DNA of 64,000 nucleotides from Gerris lacustris (taxonomy: Eukaryota > Arthropoda > Insecta > Hemiptera > Gerridae). The number at the start of each line of letters is the position of its first letter. Position 1 is the first letter of the stretch. This document shows, in pieces, positions 47,699 to 58,050 of the stretch. The stretch lies in the NCBI GenBank assembly GCA_951217055.1, contig OX578276.1:150965388-151029387 (forward strand). Reading direction: 5' to 3'. Under the pieces are notes generated by a model. The model ran no database searches. It was not told where the DNA came from and saw only the letters and a program-made list of their open reading frames with translations. The position numbers were made by a program, and so were the translations under genes.

Positions 47699-47744
47699 CG
47701 AAAGCAAGGCCGAAAGCCAGAAGTGTGATAGACCTGGTGATCAT
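47699..47744 (-). CDS. gasp: gasp exon 1: start codon and signal peptide of Gasp
   Basis: The coding part of exon 1 starts at ATG 47744-47742 (context CAAATCATGA, with A at -3) and encodes MITRSITLLAFGLAF plus the first base of an alanine codon. It ends at a strong donor (TTTCG|gtgagt). The 15 residues are a basic start followed by a hydrophobic core, a classic secretory signal peptide. Joined to exon 2 the cleavage zone reads AFA/AAQQ, and the mature protein would begin close to QQDNFQC. The phase-1 junction matches exon 2 exactly, which is the main evidence that these two exons, 42 kb apart, belong together. No other ATG precedes it in the leader. A one-exon signal peptide separated from the chitin-binding exons is usual for this family. 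Confidence 0.88.
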
Positions 47745-47890
47745 GATTTGATGTGAAGTAAGTCGGTGATTAGACGAGCTAATATCTTGGACTTGATTAA
47801 GTTGGTGGGGGAAGACGTTTGGGTGTCTTGAGAAGAACTTGATCTGTCCACGCGTATAAGATACACTACTAGATATAACTTTACTAGACT
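47745..47890 (-). other. gasp: gasp 5' untranslated region (predicted)
   Basis: About 146 nt between a likely start (GCAGTC at 47892-47887, an arthropod CAGT-type initiator with the A at 47890) and the ATG. It contains no upstream ATG on the minus strand. The start position is inferred from the initiator-like motif and the TATA box and is not proven. Confidence 0.5.
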
Positions 47891-47916
47891 GCTTCGCGAG
47901 CTGGCCTAACCATAGG

Positions 47917-47924
47917 CTTTTATA
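47917..47924 (-). promoter_or_regulatory. gasp: TATA box of gasp
   Basis: TATAAAAG on the minus strand, 34 bp upstream of the CAGT-type initiator and about 175 bp upstream of the ATG. The spacing is a few bases longer than the usual 28-33, so the true start may lie slightly upstream of 47890. A TATA promoter suits a gene with sharp, tissue- or moult-specific expression. Confidence 0.65.
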
Positions 47925-48110
47925 CCACCCTACTCCCGCTCTTCAGGACGAAACTTACCTCGGAGGGAGGTTTCTTAGTACTCCCACTCTGCAGACGTAC
48001 CACATCGGCTGCAGACATAACTGTCTACTAGGCACTAGGCAGTGTCTGGCCCACAAACGTACTCACAAACCGTTTCCTCATATTCCATTCCTACTATCAT
48101 AAAACACCAT
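47925..48110 (-). promoter_or_regulatory. gasp: GC-richer promoter-proximal block of gasp
   Basis: This stretch directly upstream of the TATA box is markedly less AT-rich than the flanks, is not repeated in the window and contains CTGCAGACGTACC and GGCTGCAGACATAA as related words. It is a likely proximal promoter by position and composition. I cannot name the factors. Confidence 0.5.
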
Positions 48111-48566
48111 ATTTAATATTAATATTTTTTTTAACAAGGGATCGGCTTTTTTAAAAAAATAATCGATCTTTTTTAACTAACTTTCCGGTTTTGTCGATCA
48201 CTTTGCCCAGAAGGATAGTTTTAAAACTAAACATTATTAGATTTATCCTTAAGTAAGTAAGTTCTTGTAGATATAAAGTCCTTGGGAAGTTGAACACCGG
48301 AAGTATCGGTACTTAATGTAGGAAGTTAAGAAATGCAACGGTACATTACTACTGGATTTGACCAAAAGATAAAATCAAAACCCTCTGCGCATTTAACATT
48401 AGTTGCCAGTTGACCATTTACCTTATTTATATATACAATGTGATTGGCGATATTATGTACGAAAATAAATAGGGTGATTCTAAACATCATTGGCTACAAA
48501 AAACGACGTTTAAACCATGGGTCTATTCTCAACCGTTTTCCCACAAAGTCAAAAGTTTGTGATTTT
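48111..48566. other. Intergenic DNA upstream of gasp
   Basis: Nothing recognised. Confidence 0.4.
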
Positions 48567-49242
48567 TAGGGTCCGTAGGCAAAACCAAGGACCCTTATAT
48601 TTTCCTGCGTGTGTCTGTCCGTCCGTCCTCTCACGTGCTCTCACGGCTACACCTTTCGTCCGATCACTTTGAAATTTGGCATGTATGTGTCTTGTAGCTG
48701 CCCACATATTTTAAAAATATAGCGACTTAAAAAAAATATTTTTCAAAAAAAGTAGGGTAAAAAAACTTAAGCGTTAAATTTTTTTTATTTTTTTTCGACA
48801 CCGTGAGGGGTATCATATAAAAGGGTACGTCGAGCTGATTACAAAAATATATAATTCTTGGGATATAACTTTGATAGGGCGAGGGTAGGTCAGTTTGAAA
48901 CGTGTCCCCCCCCCCTCTATCTCGCTTATGTGAAGTGTGCAAAAAATCTGAAAAAATTCCTGAACATTCTTCGACCAAAAGTAAAGATACCACTTTTTGG
49001 AAATTTCGAAAAAATATTATTTTATTTTTTATTCACAAAATACGTTTTTTTCATAATTATGGTCTTTTCGATGTATTTATATGGTTGTAGACCGGTTCAG
49101 TGGCAAAAAAATACTTTATCAGAGTGTGTTTTAAGAATATTAGACCCTTAGAATGGTTCAAAGTAAGCTTTTTAGCATTTTAAAAAAACACTGTTTATAC
49201 ACTTTACAGTTAAACACTATATAGTGTGGCCTACGGACCCTA
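48567..49242. mobile_element. TIR DNA transposon relic (TAGGGTCCGTAGGC ends)
   Basis: TAGGGTCCGTAGGC at 48567-48580 is exactly inverted at 49229-49242. After the left end come ACCAAGGACCCTTATATTTT, a GTCTGTCCGTCCGTCC run and TTTGAAATTTGGCATGTATG. Elements with TAGGGT(T)CCGTA ends and an AGGAACCCTTATA continuation are widespread in arthropods. No transposase is seen, and overlapping frames in the right half are unassigned. No clean target duplication. Confidence 0.75.
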
Positions 49243-49489
49243 GCTGTGTGCTGACTAGCACACACTTGACCTGCTTATTTTAAGATCGTATACCTTTGCT
49301 CATAAAAACACTTATTGCTCCAAAAGTATAAAAGCTAAAACAAATGTTTGGTTTCTTTGTAAAGCTGACACAATTTCTTACCAGAAAATTATAATTTATT
49401 AATTATATTAATTTTTATACCCTTAAATTACATGACGAAACAATTATACAATTTTTTTTTTTAATAAAAAAAAAAAAATTGTGCAGTAG
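49243..49489. other. Intergenic AT-rich DNA
   Basis: Nothing recognised. Confidence 0.4.
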
Positions 49490-50175
49490 ATGGTGTATAT
49501 TAAGTTTTATTAAAATCTTTACGTTAGAACGTAAGATATCGGCAGTGGCGTAACTAGGCTAGTGGGGGCCCCCCACAAGAACTTTTTGAGGCCCCTCGAC
49601 AAAAGAAAATTGATGAGCAAAAAAAAGGTCGCGCGTTTAGATCTGAATGGAGCCCCCCTGACAATGGTATAGAAGTATGAACCCCAGGTAGTTTGATTTA
49701 TAGGGGCCCCCGTCAGCATTGGTACATTGAATTTGGGGGCCCCCCTGGCACCAGGGGCCCCCAAATCCAAATACGTGCCAGTGCGGGCCCATAGTTACGC
49801 CACTGGATATCGGTAAAAAGGTTGTTTTCTCTATTATAAACGTTCAGTCCGCTTTAATAGTTTTAGCGATCTATATTAATTCATAGCGGTGTCGCTGTTG
49901 ATTTTACTAAAAAATGTTAATTGAAAAAAATGTTTGTCTCATCGAATAGATGATAGAATCTTTTCTCGTCCTGAAATTCCAATTTAATTTTTGAACCTCT
50001 CGTTTACGCGAGTGTTGCGCGCGAACTCTTGGACGGATCACGCTGTCCAACGAACTTAGCCTGAGTATTAGTGAGAGGAACATTTATACCAAATTTCAAC
50101 TAAATCGGTCAACTTTTATTCAAGTTATCGTCGGACACGTAAACGTTACACGCAGACAGACAGACAGACAAGATG
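49490..50175 (-). repeat. Family C repeat, inverted copy split by a hAT element
   Basis: In complement it matches 50880-51440: GACAGACAGACAGACA run, CGTCGGACACGTAAACGTTA, TCGTTTACGCGAGTGTTGCG, CTGAAATTCCAATTTAATTT. Its 3' part (ACGTTAGAACGTAAGATATC) is interrupted at 49543-49805 by a hAT element and resumes with GGTAAAAAGGTTGTTTTCTC. Confidence 0.8.
49543..49805. mobile_element. hAT-like MITE inserted in family C, exact 8-bp duplication
   Basis: Ends CAGTGGCGTAACTA and TAGTTACGCCACTG are exact inverted repeats. GATATCGG is duplicated at 49535-49542 and 49806-49813. The other family C copies (10185 and 51300) carry a single CCGATATC at the same place and so show the empty site. The 263-bp interior has repeated GGGGGCCCC words and no transposase. 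Confidence 0.95.
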
Positions 50176-50879
50176 AATAGTTTGTTGAGTTTCAATAAAT
50201 GTACAATTAGAAGGTAAAGACTGAAGGACAGAATAACTGCATTGCTTCAGTTTTTAAAATATTCAGGAACACATCTAACAATAAAAGTTTGTTTTTAACT
50301 TTTAACAGTTAGTTATATTTGTAATAGACAGGTGTTTTGAAGTCTATTTTAGTTTGAGGATTATTCAAGGAATTCGTATTATTCTTTCTAATCTGAGTTC
50401 AAGGATGCGAAACTTATTAACATCTCATTGTCGTTAGAAAACAAAGTTAAATTAAACCTTTGTTCGTATTATATAGATTACATTTTGAAATTTATTTTCT
50501 TGAAAGATCAAGGATGCTTGTGGAATTCTTCAAATTGTTTTGACTGACGTTGATTAATCATTTCGCTTTTCATTTTAATATAAGTAAGTTTTAATATAAG
50601 TTTAATTAAGTTTAATATAAGTATTGATAAAAATAAAGAAGTTCAGTCATGCACCATAACTTAATGAGCGAATTTTCAAAGAAATCTCCGTATTATTGGC
50701 TTATGATCATATAGAAAAATTTTGGTTTAGAATTTGGATGGGTGAAAAAAGAAATTTGGTTCACGGGGGTACGGGGTACAAAAGTCAAAATAGTATTTAC
50801 CCTTCAAGATGGATGTCATTGGAAACCTCGAGTACCGTAATTGTTGTTATGTACATTTTTGTCATATTATCATAATTGA
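50176..50879. other. Intergenic DNA
   Basis: ATATAAGTTTAATTAAGTTT-type short repeats at 50578-50625. Nothing else recognised. Confidence 0.4.
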
Positions 50880-50919
50880 AGCGAGCGTAAGCGAGCTTCT
50901 TACATTCAACGAAATATGC

Positions 50920-50958
<39 letters not shown>

Positions 50959-51440
50959 AAGTAACGTTTACGTGTCCGACGATAACTTGAGTAAAAGTTG
51001 ACCGATTTAGTTGAAATTTGGTATACATCTTCCTTTTACTAATACTCAGGCTAAGTTCGTTGGACAGCGTGATCCGTCCAAGAGTTCGCGCGCAATGCTC
51101 GCGTAAACGTGAGCTTCAAATTTAAAATTGGAATTTCAGGACGGGAAAAAATTCTATCATCACCTATTGGATGAGACGAACATTTTATTCAAATATTATT
51201 TTTTATTAAAACCAACAACGACACTGCTATGAATTAATAACGATCGCTAAAACTATTAAAGCGGACCAAAACGTTTAAAATAGAAAAAACAACCTTTTTA
51301 CCGATATCTTACGTTCTAACGTAACGATTTTAATAAAACTTCATGTACATCGTCTAAAGTACAATTAAAACAAGTATGTAAAATTTTAACTTGATACAAG
51401 CAGTAGTATTTGAGTAATGAAGTGATACATTTATAATAAT
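50880..51440 (+). repeat. Family C repeat, fullest direct copy
   Basis: GAGCTTCTTACATTCAACGA, a (GTCT)8 run, GTTTACGTGTCCGACGATAA, GATTTAGTTGAAATTTGGTA, GTTCGCGCGCAATGCTCGCG, then AACAACGACACTGCTATGAA. With the inverted copy at 49490-50175 it forms a widely spaced inverted pair about 700 bp apart. Confidence 0.8.
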
Positions 51441-52139
51441 TGTTTAAAAGCTACGACGGGTGGATAAGATTCTTTAGAGTCGTGTGGTCTGTAGGTTTGT
51501 TTAGGAAGTAAAGCTTTGTACCGAGTACCCCCACTCTACCCCACACTACTCTCTTCCACTTATCTTCAACTATGACATTCATCATGATCAACAAATTTCA
51601 ATAGTCAGTATGTTATTGCAATACGCGATACCTAGTATAAGAGGAGGGTAAAATGGAAAAAACACGTTTTTCGTGCTAGGCTGTGAAATAGTAACTTTAG
51701 AGACTAAAAAACATAGCTAAAATCCATTTTTTCATTACGTGGACTTTAAAAATCTTTACTATCTGTAAAGAAAATTTTTTTTGCGTCCTAGGACAGAAAA
51801 AATGTTTTCTTTACAGCTGGTAGTTACCAAACTTCCGTTTTTAGCGCTGCAATCTTTGTAGAAATGCTTCTTAGTACGATTAAAATCCGCTAGATGTCAA
51901 TGCATTTTATTTATATATTTTCTTATATTGTAACCTCTATTTAAGGTTTCTTTTTTTAAATCTTAAGTATGTACTAATATTTGTTATTATTATATTGATT
52001 ATTTATTAATATTTAATGTTTTTTCATTGTCTGCTACCTCGGAAAAAATAGCATATGCTACACGACTGTGAAGTGTTTTTTCTTTACTTTGGCAGTATTT
52101 ACTGTCGAGCGAAGCGAGAGAGATGCTTATTGCCTTGCG
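51441..52139. other. Intergenic DNA
   Basis: AT-rich with a less AT-rich start (51480-51560). No gene recognised. Confidence 0.4.
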
Positions 52140-52360
52140 TATATCATACTGGATAAAATGTGCATATTATGAATATAGACTCACTGCACTTGATTCCAGG
52201 AACGCCGACTGATTTTTCCGTGTGTGTGCTGAATTTCATGTTCCTAGCTATAGTAGTTTATGAATTGAAACAAGCAACGGACAGACACCAACGGACAGAC
52301 AGACAGACAGAGCCGTTTTATAAAGTTTCTTTTCGTACTCCGTACAGAAACCTAAAATTA
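52140..52360 (-). repeat. Possible repeat with GTCT-type run
   Basis: In complement: a (CTGT) run at about 52320-52280, then TAGCTAGGAACATGAAATTC at about 52255-52235. The layout is like families A, C, D and E. Single copy in the window. Confidence 0.4.
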
Positions 52361-52980
52361 CTGTTTTAATTATTTTAGTGTTTCAGTATAGAAGGTCAAA
52401 TAAAGTTCCGCCACAGACTCGGGATCTATCAACATCTTAATTGTATTTTGATATCGATATACTTGCTTTATCTAGGAAACAAATGATTCACTGGATTTAT
52501 TTATTGCAGTTAACACTTTTTATTACAATCATTAAATGCTATATTGGTATTTCGTAAAAAAAAAAAAAAAAAAAAAAAATGAGAATCGTTGTTTTTATTA
52601 CCAAGACACGCCTCTTAATTCAACTATTATTCTAAACACGTTCATTACTTATAAACTATTTTAAAAAACTGCTTTAAAGAAGATATTTATATATCTATAA
52701 AAATGTCCTGTTTAGCGAATACAATTCAGGAATTACCTTTTAGCGCAGTTATAATAACGCTTAATAAGGAACATTATTTTACCATGATAATATGTCCCAG
52801 TATGTCAAAACCAGTTCCTGAAACATCCGCATCAGCACCTAAATTTTATATTTTTTTTTTATTCTTTTCAACCTATTATTGTCAAATTTAATTATATTCG
52901 TTTTCTTTTAGTAGGTCTTTAGGAATAAAAGTTAAAAAACAATTTTTTTTATTTCATTTATAAGCTATATTTTGCCTATA
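52361..52980. other. Intergenic AT-rich DNA
   Basis: An A run at 52557-52579. A 62-codon plus frame (52703-52891) is unrecognised and probably chance. Confidence 0.4.
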
Positions 52981-53167
52981 CCTGGAATTTGCTGAAAGTT
53001 GGCTAAAAGTATTAATATACTAAGGATTGGCATCGTGTTCTGAGCTATGCTAAAAGTTTCAAATGTCTAGCAACTTGGGTAGTTAGTTAAAAATCGATTG
53101 CAAGATTTGTACTGGACACACACACACAAACAAACAAACAAGAAAGCGAACTAATAAAAACGTAGTA
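52981..53167 (-). mobile_element. Family A TIR element, truncated inverted copy
   Basis: From the terminal TAAAAACGTAGTA (53154-53167) inward, the complement of the family A left end: AAACAAACAAACAAGAAAGC, CAATCGATTTTTAACTAA in complement, CTAGACATTTGAAACTTTT in complement. It breaks off at about 52985. A CA-dinucleotide run has expanded inside the tetranucleotide tract. Confidence 0.75.
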
Positions 53168-53645
53168 AAATACAAATTTCATTGTGTTCATGAAATTATT
53201 GGTTCATAGTAAAAAGCGTATAATGGACATCCTCCCATTTATCCTTATTATTCGTTTTAATATTATTTCCCATTATAAGCAAAGTTGATAATAATATCAA
53301 TGCGATTCATCAAAGTTATTTCTAAAGTTTAAAAAAAGAAATGAGATCAAGGTTGGTATTTGAAAAGGTCAAGACAGGTCAATACTCTTACAGGATAATT
53401 TAAATTTAATTTTCGTGAATTGACGGATGAATCCAAGTGATGCTTTTAGCATAAAGTATCTTTAGTTTTGTCATGGCTATGAAGTAAAGTACGTGATAAC
53501 TTTGATAGATCTATGATGACCTCAATGTAATAACATTAGTTTTAAGGTAATGTGAACTCATTAACGTACAAAAAACTAGCCTAACCTTTAGAGTTTAGAG
53601 GGTAAAATATCTATCTTTCCACCACTGAAGCTAACTTCATATCAC
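53168..53645. other. Intergenic DNA
   Basis: Nothing recognised. Confidence 0.4.
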
Positions 53646-54544
53646 GCGTTTTTGACGCGCGTTAAATAGTTCGTTCCATACTAATTGCTGTCATTTCAAA
53701 TTCTTTTGTTGTCGTTTCAAACCTGAATGAAACCTTCCAGTCCACTTCCCTTTTGTTAATTATTAAGTAAATAATAAATAGTTATTTATGCACCTAGGGA
53801 GTAAAGTAAGCCATTATTCCCTGAGCGAAAAAGTTGGTTCTTGAGGCGAAGCCAAAGGAACCATGGTCCATAAATCCCGAGGCACAGCCGAGGGAATAAC
53901 GCTAATTAGCTAGGTAATTATCGCGAGGGTAATTATAGCACTTTACGAAAGTTACATAAAATATTTTATCTCCCAGTAGGGAGAAAATTCACATTTTCAT
54001 CCATTGCACAGTTTTTATTTATTATTTTAATAAATAACAATAATTTTCAGCAGTTTTAATAGCAGATCTAAGAAATTCAATATTAAAAACAAATATGAAT
54101 TGGAATTAAACTCAATTGAAGGTTATTTAGATGCAGGTTATAAATAATGATAAACAAGGTCGAAAAAGCAGTGTCGCCAACCTGATTTCAACAACTTCAT
54201 TACATTAGCCATTCATTCTCTACTATTTATAAAAATAATTAAGTTGGCAGTCCATTTTTTTCTCCCTAGTTTTACTTTTTCTCCCTACTTTTGAGTTCAG
54301 GGAAGAAAAGATTTACTTTAGTCCCTCTAAACCAAATAATACATTATACTTGTTTATTATTTTCAAACCATTCTTTCAAAAGGTTAGTATTATTTTTTGT
54401 AATTTTTTTTACTTTGGTTTTACCTGAACCGAACCATGCGGATGTGCACAAGGATGAAACAAACGGTGGTGAAAATTCATTTACGTCTCTACAGTTTCCA
54501 TGAATTTTTATCTATAATATGGCCCAAACGCGCGTCAAAAACGC
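53646..54544. mobile_element. TIR DNA element, 18-bp perfect ends (899 bp)
   Basis: GCGTTTTTGACGCGCGTT (53646-53663) is exactly inverted at 54527-54544. The interior includes TTGAGGCGAAGCCAAAGGAA, ATCCCGAGGCACAGCCGAGG and TTATCGCGAGGGTAATTATA, CpG-rich words in an AT-rich setting. No transposase. A 70-codon frame near the right end (54291-54503) begins at a non-ATG codon and is unrecognised. No clean target duplication. Confidence 0.75.
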
Positions 54545-54547
54545 AGC

Positions 54548-55172
54548 CACCTCTAAAAATAAAAAAACACCTCTAACCACCTCTAACCACTTTTAACCAC
54601 CTCTAACCACCTCTTACCACCTTTAACCACCTCTAACCACCTTTAACCACCTCTATTCATTTATAAACACCTTTAACCACTTTTAACCACCTCTAACCAC
54701 CTCTAACCACCTTTAACCACCTCTATTCATCTATAAACACCTTTAACCACCTCTATTCATCTATAAACACCTTTAACCTCCTCTATTCATCTATAAACAC
54801 CTTTAACCACCTCTATTCATCTATAAACACCTTTAACCACCTCTATTCATCTATAAACACCTTTAACCACCTCTATTCATCTATAAACACCTTTAACCAC
54901 CTCTATTCATCTATAAACACCTTTAACCACCTCTATTCATCTATAAACACCTTTAACCACCTCTATTCATCTATAAACACCTTTAACCACCTCTATTCAT
55001 CTATAAACACCTTTAACCACCTCTAACCACGTTTAACCACCTCTAACCACCTTTAACCAACTCTTACCACCTTTAACCACCTCTATCCATCTATAAACAC
55101 CTTTAATCACCTCTATTCATCTATAAACACCTTTAACCACCTCTTATCACCTCTAAACACCTTTAACCACTT
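54548..55172. repeat. Minisatellite, 10-bp root and homogeneous 30-bp unit
   Basis: The root unit is about 10 bp (CTCTAACCAC / CTTTAACCAC). Between 54721 and 55020 a 30-bp unit (CTCTATTCATCTATAAACAC then CTTTAACCAC) repeats ten times with almost no change, only one ACCTC variant at 54780. The flanks revert to the simpler 10/20-bp forms. The array begins within 4 bp of the right end of the TIR element. Confidence 0.97.
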
Positions 55173-56109
55173 CTGAAATGAACAAATGTAATTTGTCATT
55201 GTTCTGTGTACTTCATATTTTCATATTTTTTTTAGTATTAATAATTAATTTATTATTCTTCAATATTAATTAAGAGATTAGGATAGAGGTTGGAAGAGGC
55301 GTGGAGGAGGCGAGCGGGCGCGCCTCGTCACTAAGTGTGCATTTCCCTATATAGGTTTAAATATAGAAGGCGTATAGAATAGACGCATTCACGCCTTGCC
55401 TGCACCTCGCCTGCGCCACTCCTTTATCCATCGCCTCTTTTGTGTGCATTAGGCCTAAGTCCTGATTATAATTTTGCAATAAGAGTGCTACAAACTTTAA
55501 ACAAACAGTTAAAACTATTATGATTTATTTACTTTACGTTATTAAGTGTCAACTAGTTATCTGGTAATGTGTTCTTATCATATCGTATTGTAAATATTTT
55601 ATAATAATTTGAATTGCATTGTTTGTTTGTAGAACTTAGATAAAAGATATATTATGGATTTTGTGTTTTCTATATTATGAAGTAAGTAAGTTGGAAAGGA
55701 AGTACACGTGTTGATACCATGACTTGGTCCTGTGTAATTGTATCAAGGACGAGTTTACACTGCAGCTATAGTTTTACCGCTTCAAGTTGAGCCACGTAGT
55801 CACAAGATAATGTTGTTAGTTATATTTCAATCTGATTCATTCACAACATATGACTAACTTTACTGTTGTTTAATTCCACACCTTAACCTTCTTTAGCACT
55901 CCCTATATCATAAATACTCTTCTCAACTCATGAAATTAAATGACCAAAGAACTGCGAGAACAATTTCACAGTTATAGACAAAAAAACATAGGGAAACACT
56001 TCTATCCAAGTGAAGTTTAGAGGTTTGTAGAGTATTAAGCGTATACGTTATTATATTAAATATTTTTCCATCCTGCTCTATATGATAATAAAAAAATGTA
56101 AACAAATTT
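55173..56109. other. Intergenic DNA with a GC-rich patch
   Basis: The segment 55270-55460 is GC-rich (GGAGGAGGCGAGCGGGCGCG) and has ACTAAGTGTGCATTT and TGTGTGCATTAGGCCTAA as possible ends of a small DNA element. The ends do not pair cleanly, so I do not call it. The rest is AT-rich. Confidence 0.4.
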
Positions 56110-56165
56110 AGGCGGAAGGCCTCAAAGTTTAAAGAGTACCCGGTTCGATCCCTTGGAGGGTCACA
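56110..56165 (+). repeat. tRNA-like SINE fragment
   Basis: GGCGGAAGGCCTCAAAGTTT, then CCGGTTCGATCCC (B box), then TTGGAGGGTCAC and poly-T. Only the 3' tRNA half is convincing. Confidence 0.45.
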
Positions 56166-56454
56166 ATTTTTTTTTTTATCGATAATGAATTACTTTTTTT
56201 GGCTAAATTTTCATTGCCCCATTTTAGGACTGACCATTATAGGGTGGTTGGGGAGAGGGAATATTTTAATTCATAAAACCAACAAGGAACACTGCTCATG
56301 TGCGCACACAAAATTTACAATTTATAAAAATTGGGAATTCCCCAAAAAGTAGTCCCATATAAAATTCTACTATTGGCTTTTCTTCCACATGTTTTCAAAG
56401 ATTTTTTATTCATAGCAATATTAAAAAAATATTATCTGATTTTAAAGATATTTA
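56166..56454. other. Intergenic DNA
   Basis: Nothing recognised. Confidence 0.4.
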
Positions 56455-57120
56455 TGAGTTTTTGAAATATACTTCAGATTGTCCCATAATAATTTCAACC
56501 GGCTGCGTTTTTTATATTTTGCTAAATAATACATTTATTTAAGTAAAAAAGCTAAACAATTTTGACTGAAATAGAAAAAATGGGAAAATTCATTACACAA
56601 TTATTTTGCGAGAAGTCTCACATAAAAACGGGTTCGTTAGTATTGTGAGTATGAAATTATGTGTGTAGGAAATTATGTATATTATTATGGGGGGGGGGGG
56701 GGGGGGGGGGGAGGGGCTCTCGCAAAATGTAGATGTTAGATATAATCGCGTTATTAGCTATAAATTATTTCTACAATTGTTGTATGTTGTAATATATTCT
56801 TTATAATACATTATATTTGATCCCACGAACCTTTTCATTTCATCACGAGAGTAAATTTTAAGTTCGCCATTTTTTCAGAAAGATCTTTAATACTGGAAAG
56901 TTTCATGTTTTTATCTCTTTTGATTTAAAAGTTATTGGAACCGTACAAAGTGACAGACAGACAGACATTGGAACGAAACAATATAAGGATTTCTTGTTTT
57001 TGGATTTATCAACAAAACCCTAATAAATTTCACAATAATAAGTTTAAAAAGCGTGATTTCATTAAAGTACATGAATGGACGCGAGGAAGCTGTGTGCCAC
57101 ACTAATTGACAGACTACCTA
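56455..57120 (+). repeat. Family D repeat, diverged copy with G run
   Basis: Shares the order of family D (ATACTTCAGATTGTCCCATA, AATTTCAACCGGCTGCG, CAATTTTGACTGAAATAG) and ends with AAGCTGTGTGCCACACTAAT and TGACAGACTA. GACAGACAGACAGAC at 56951 belongs to the shared module. A 23-base G run (56689-56711) interrupts it. Confidence 0.6.
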
Positions 57121-57444
57121 TAAATAGTGAGGTAAATATAATTATGAGAGGATTATAAACTATAGCGATTTGAATCAGGGGTAAGTTGAACCTCGATGCT
57201 TCTTATCATTTCTAACGCTTCTTTTCAAAGTAATTATAAATAATAAATATTTCCTCAGGAATTATATTTTATTTGGAAAAAATTTATATGGTAAGACTAA
57301 ATTTTTTATCATTTCTTTTGGGGGTAGACCCAAAATTTTGAGTAAACATTTTTCCGAACATATTCGCCAAATATATAATTGAAATTTAATATATATTATA
57401 TACTTTTAACAATATACACGTATTATATTATATCTTTGATATTT
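57121..57444. other. Intergenic AT-rich DNA
   Basis: Nothing recognised. Confidence 0.4.
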
Positions 57445-58050
57445 TTTGCTTCCGAGCTTACCGAAGGTAACGGATGCTATGTGATCGTTTTAAAGAACAA
57501 AAATATTTTAGGTCCCCGATTTCAAAAATTCCAAGACAGAAATCCGTTTCTGACATCAGGGAACATTTTTGGTTTCGTGTCTGTCTGTCGGTCTGTCGTT
57601 CGATATTTGCGAACCAACATATCTTAAAAACTACACGTCCGATTTTAATGAAATTTAGATGTTTGGTCATAATTAGCCCATTGTTGGTCCTATATTAGTT
57701 TCAACTTTCTACGCCTATTTGTTTATCTTCCACATGCGCACAAACATACATCTATTTACACCTAAAGCTTCAAAAGTACTTATCTGATTTGTATGAAACT
57801 TTTATAGTTTATCGAAAGTAACCCGCAGATATCCCAAGATTAATTTGAACCGTTTGCGCTGTTTAACTTTTGCTAAATTGAAACTTTAATAACTTTAATT
57901 CATGTAAAAAATTAAAACAATTTTGACAGATTAAAAAACCAGGAAACAATTAAACAAATTAGGCAATAATGGCTTGAAGAAAAGCATAAAACCAATACAG
58001 TACGTGTATAGGATGTGAGGAAGCTATGTACCACACCAATTGGCAGTCTA
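57445..58050 (+). repeat. Family D repeat, fullest copy
   Basis: GCTTCCGAGCTTACCGAAGG, ATGTGATCGTTTTAAAGAAC, CAAGACAGAAATCCGTTTCT, GTCTGTCTGTCGGTCTGTCG, TTAATGAAATTTAGATGTTT, CACATGCGCACAAACATACA, GAAAGTAACCCGCAGAT and the end block CCACACCAATTGGCAGTCTA. About 600 bp with no inverted ends or protein. The class is unknown. Confidence 0.8.

Noticed and set aside
48727..49151. Overlapping frames on both strands within the TAGGGTCCGTAGGC element
   Set aside because: They overlap in different frames and strands, with Lys/Phe-rich low-complexity composition. No transposase motif.
49519..49770. 83-codon minus frame rich in Gly-Ala-Pro
   Set aside because: It lies almost entirely in the hAT MITE 49543-49805, and its GGGGCCCC words explain the composition.
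54548..55172. Telomere-like or CRISPR-like array
   Set aside because: The 10/30-bp CTTTAACCAC units have no unique spacers and do not match the insect TTAGG telomere repeat.
55270..55460. GC-rich block as a TIR element or CpG island promoter
   Set aside because: The candidate ends do not pair as inverted repeats, and no gene starts next to it.
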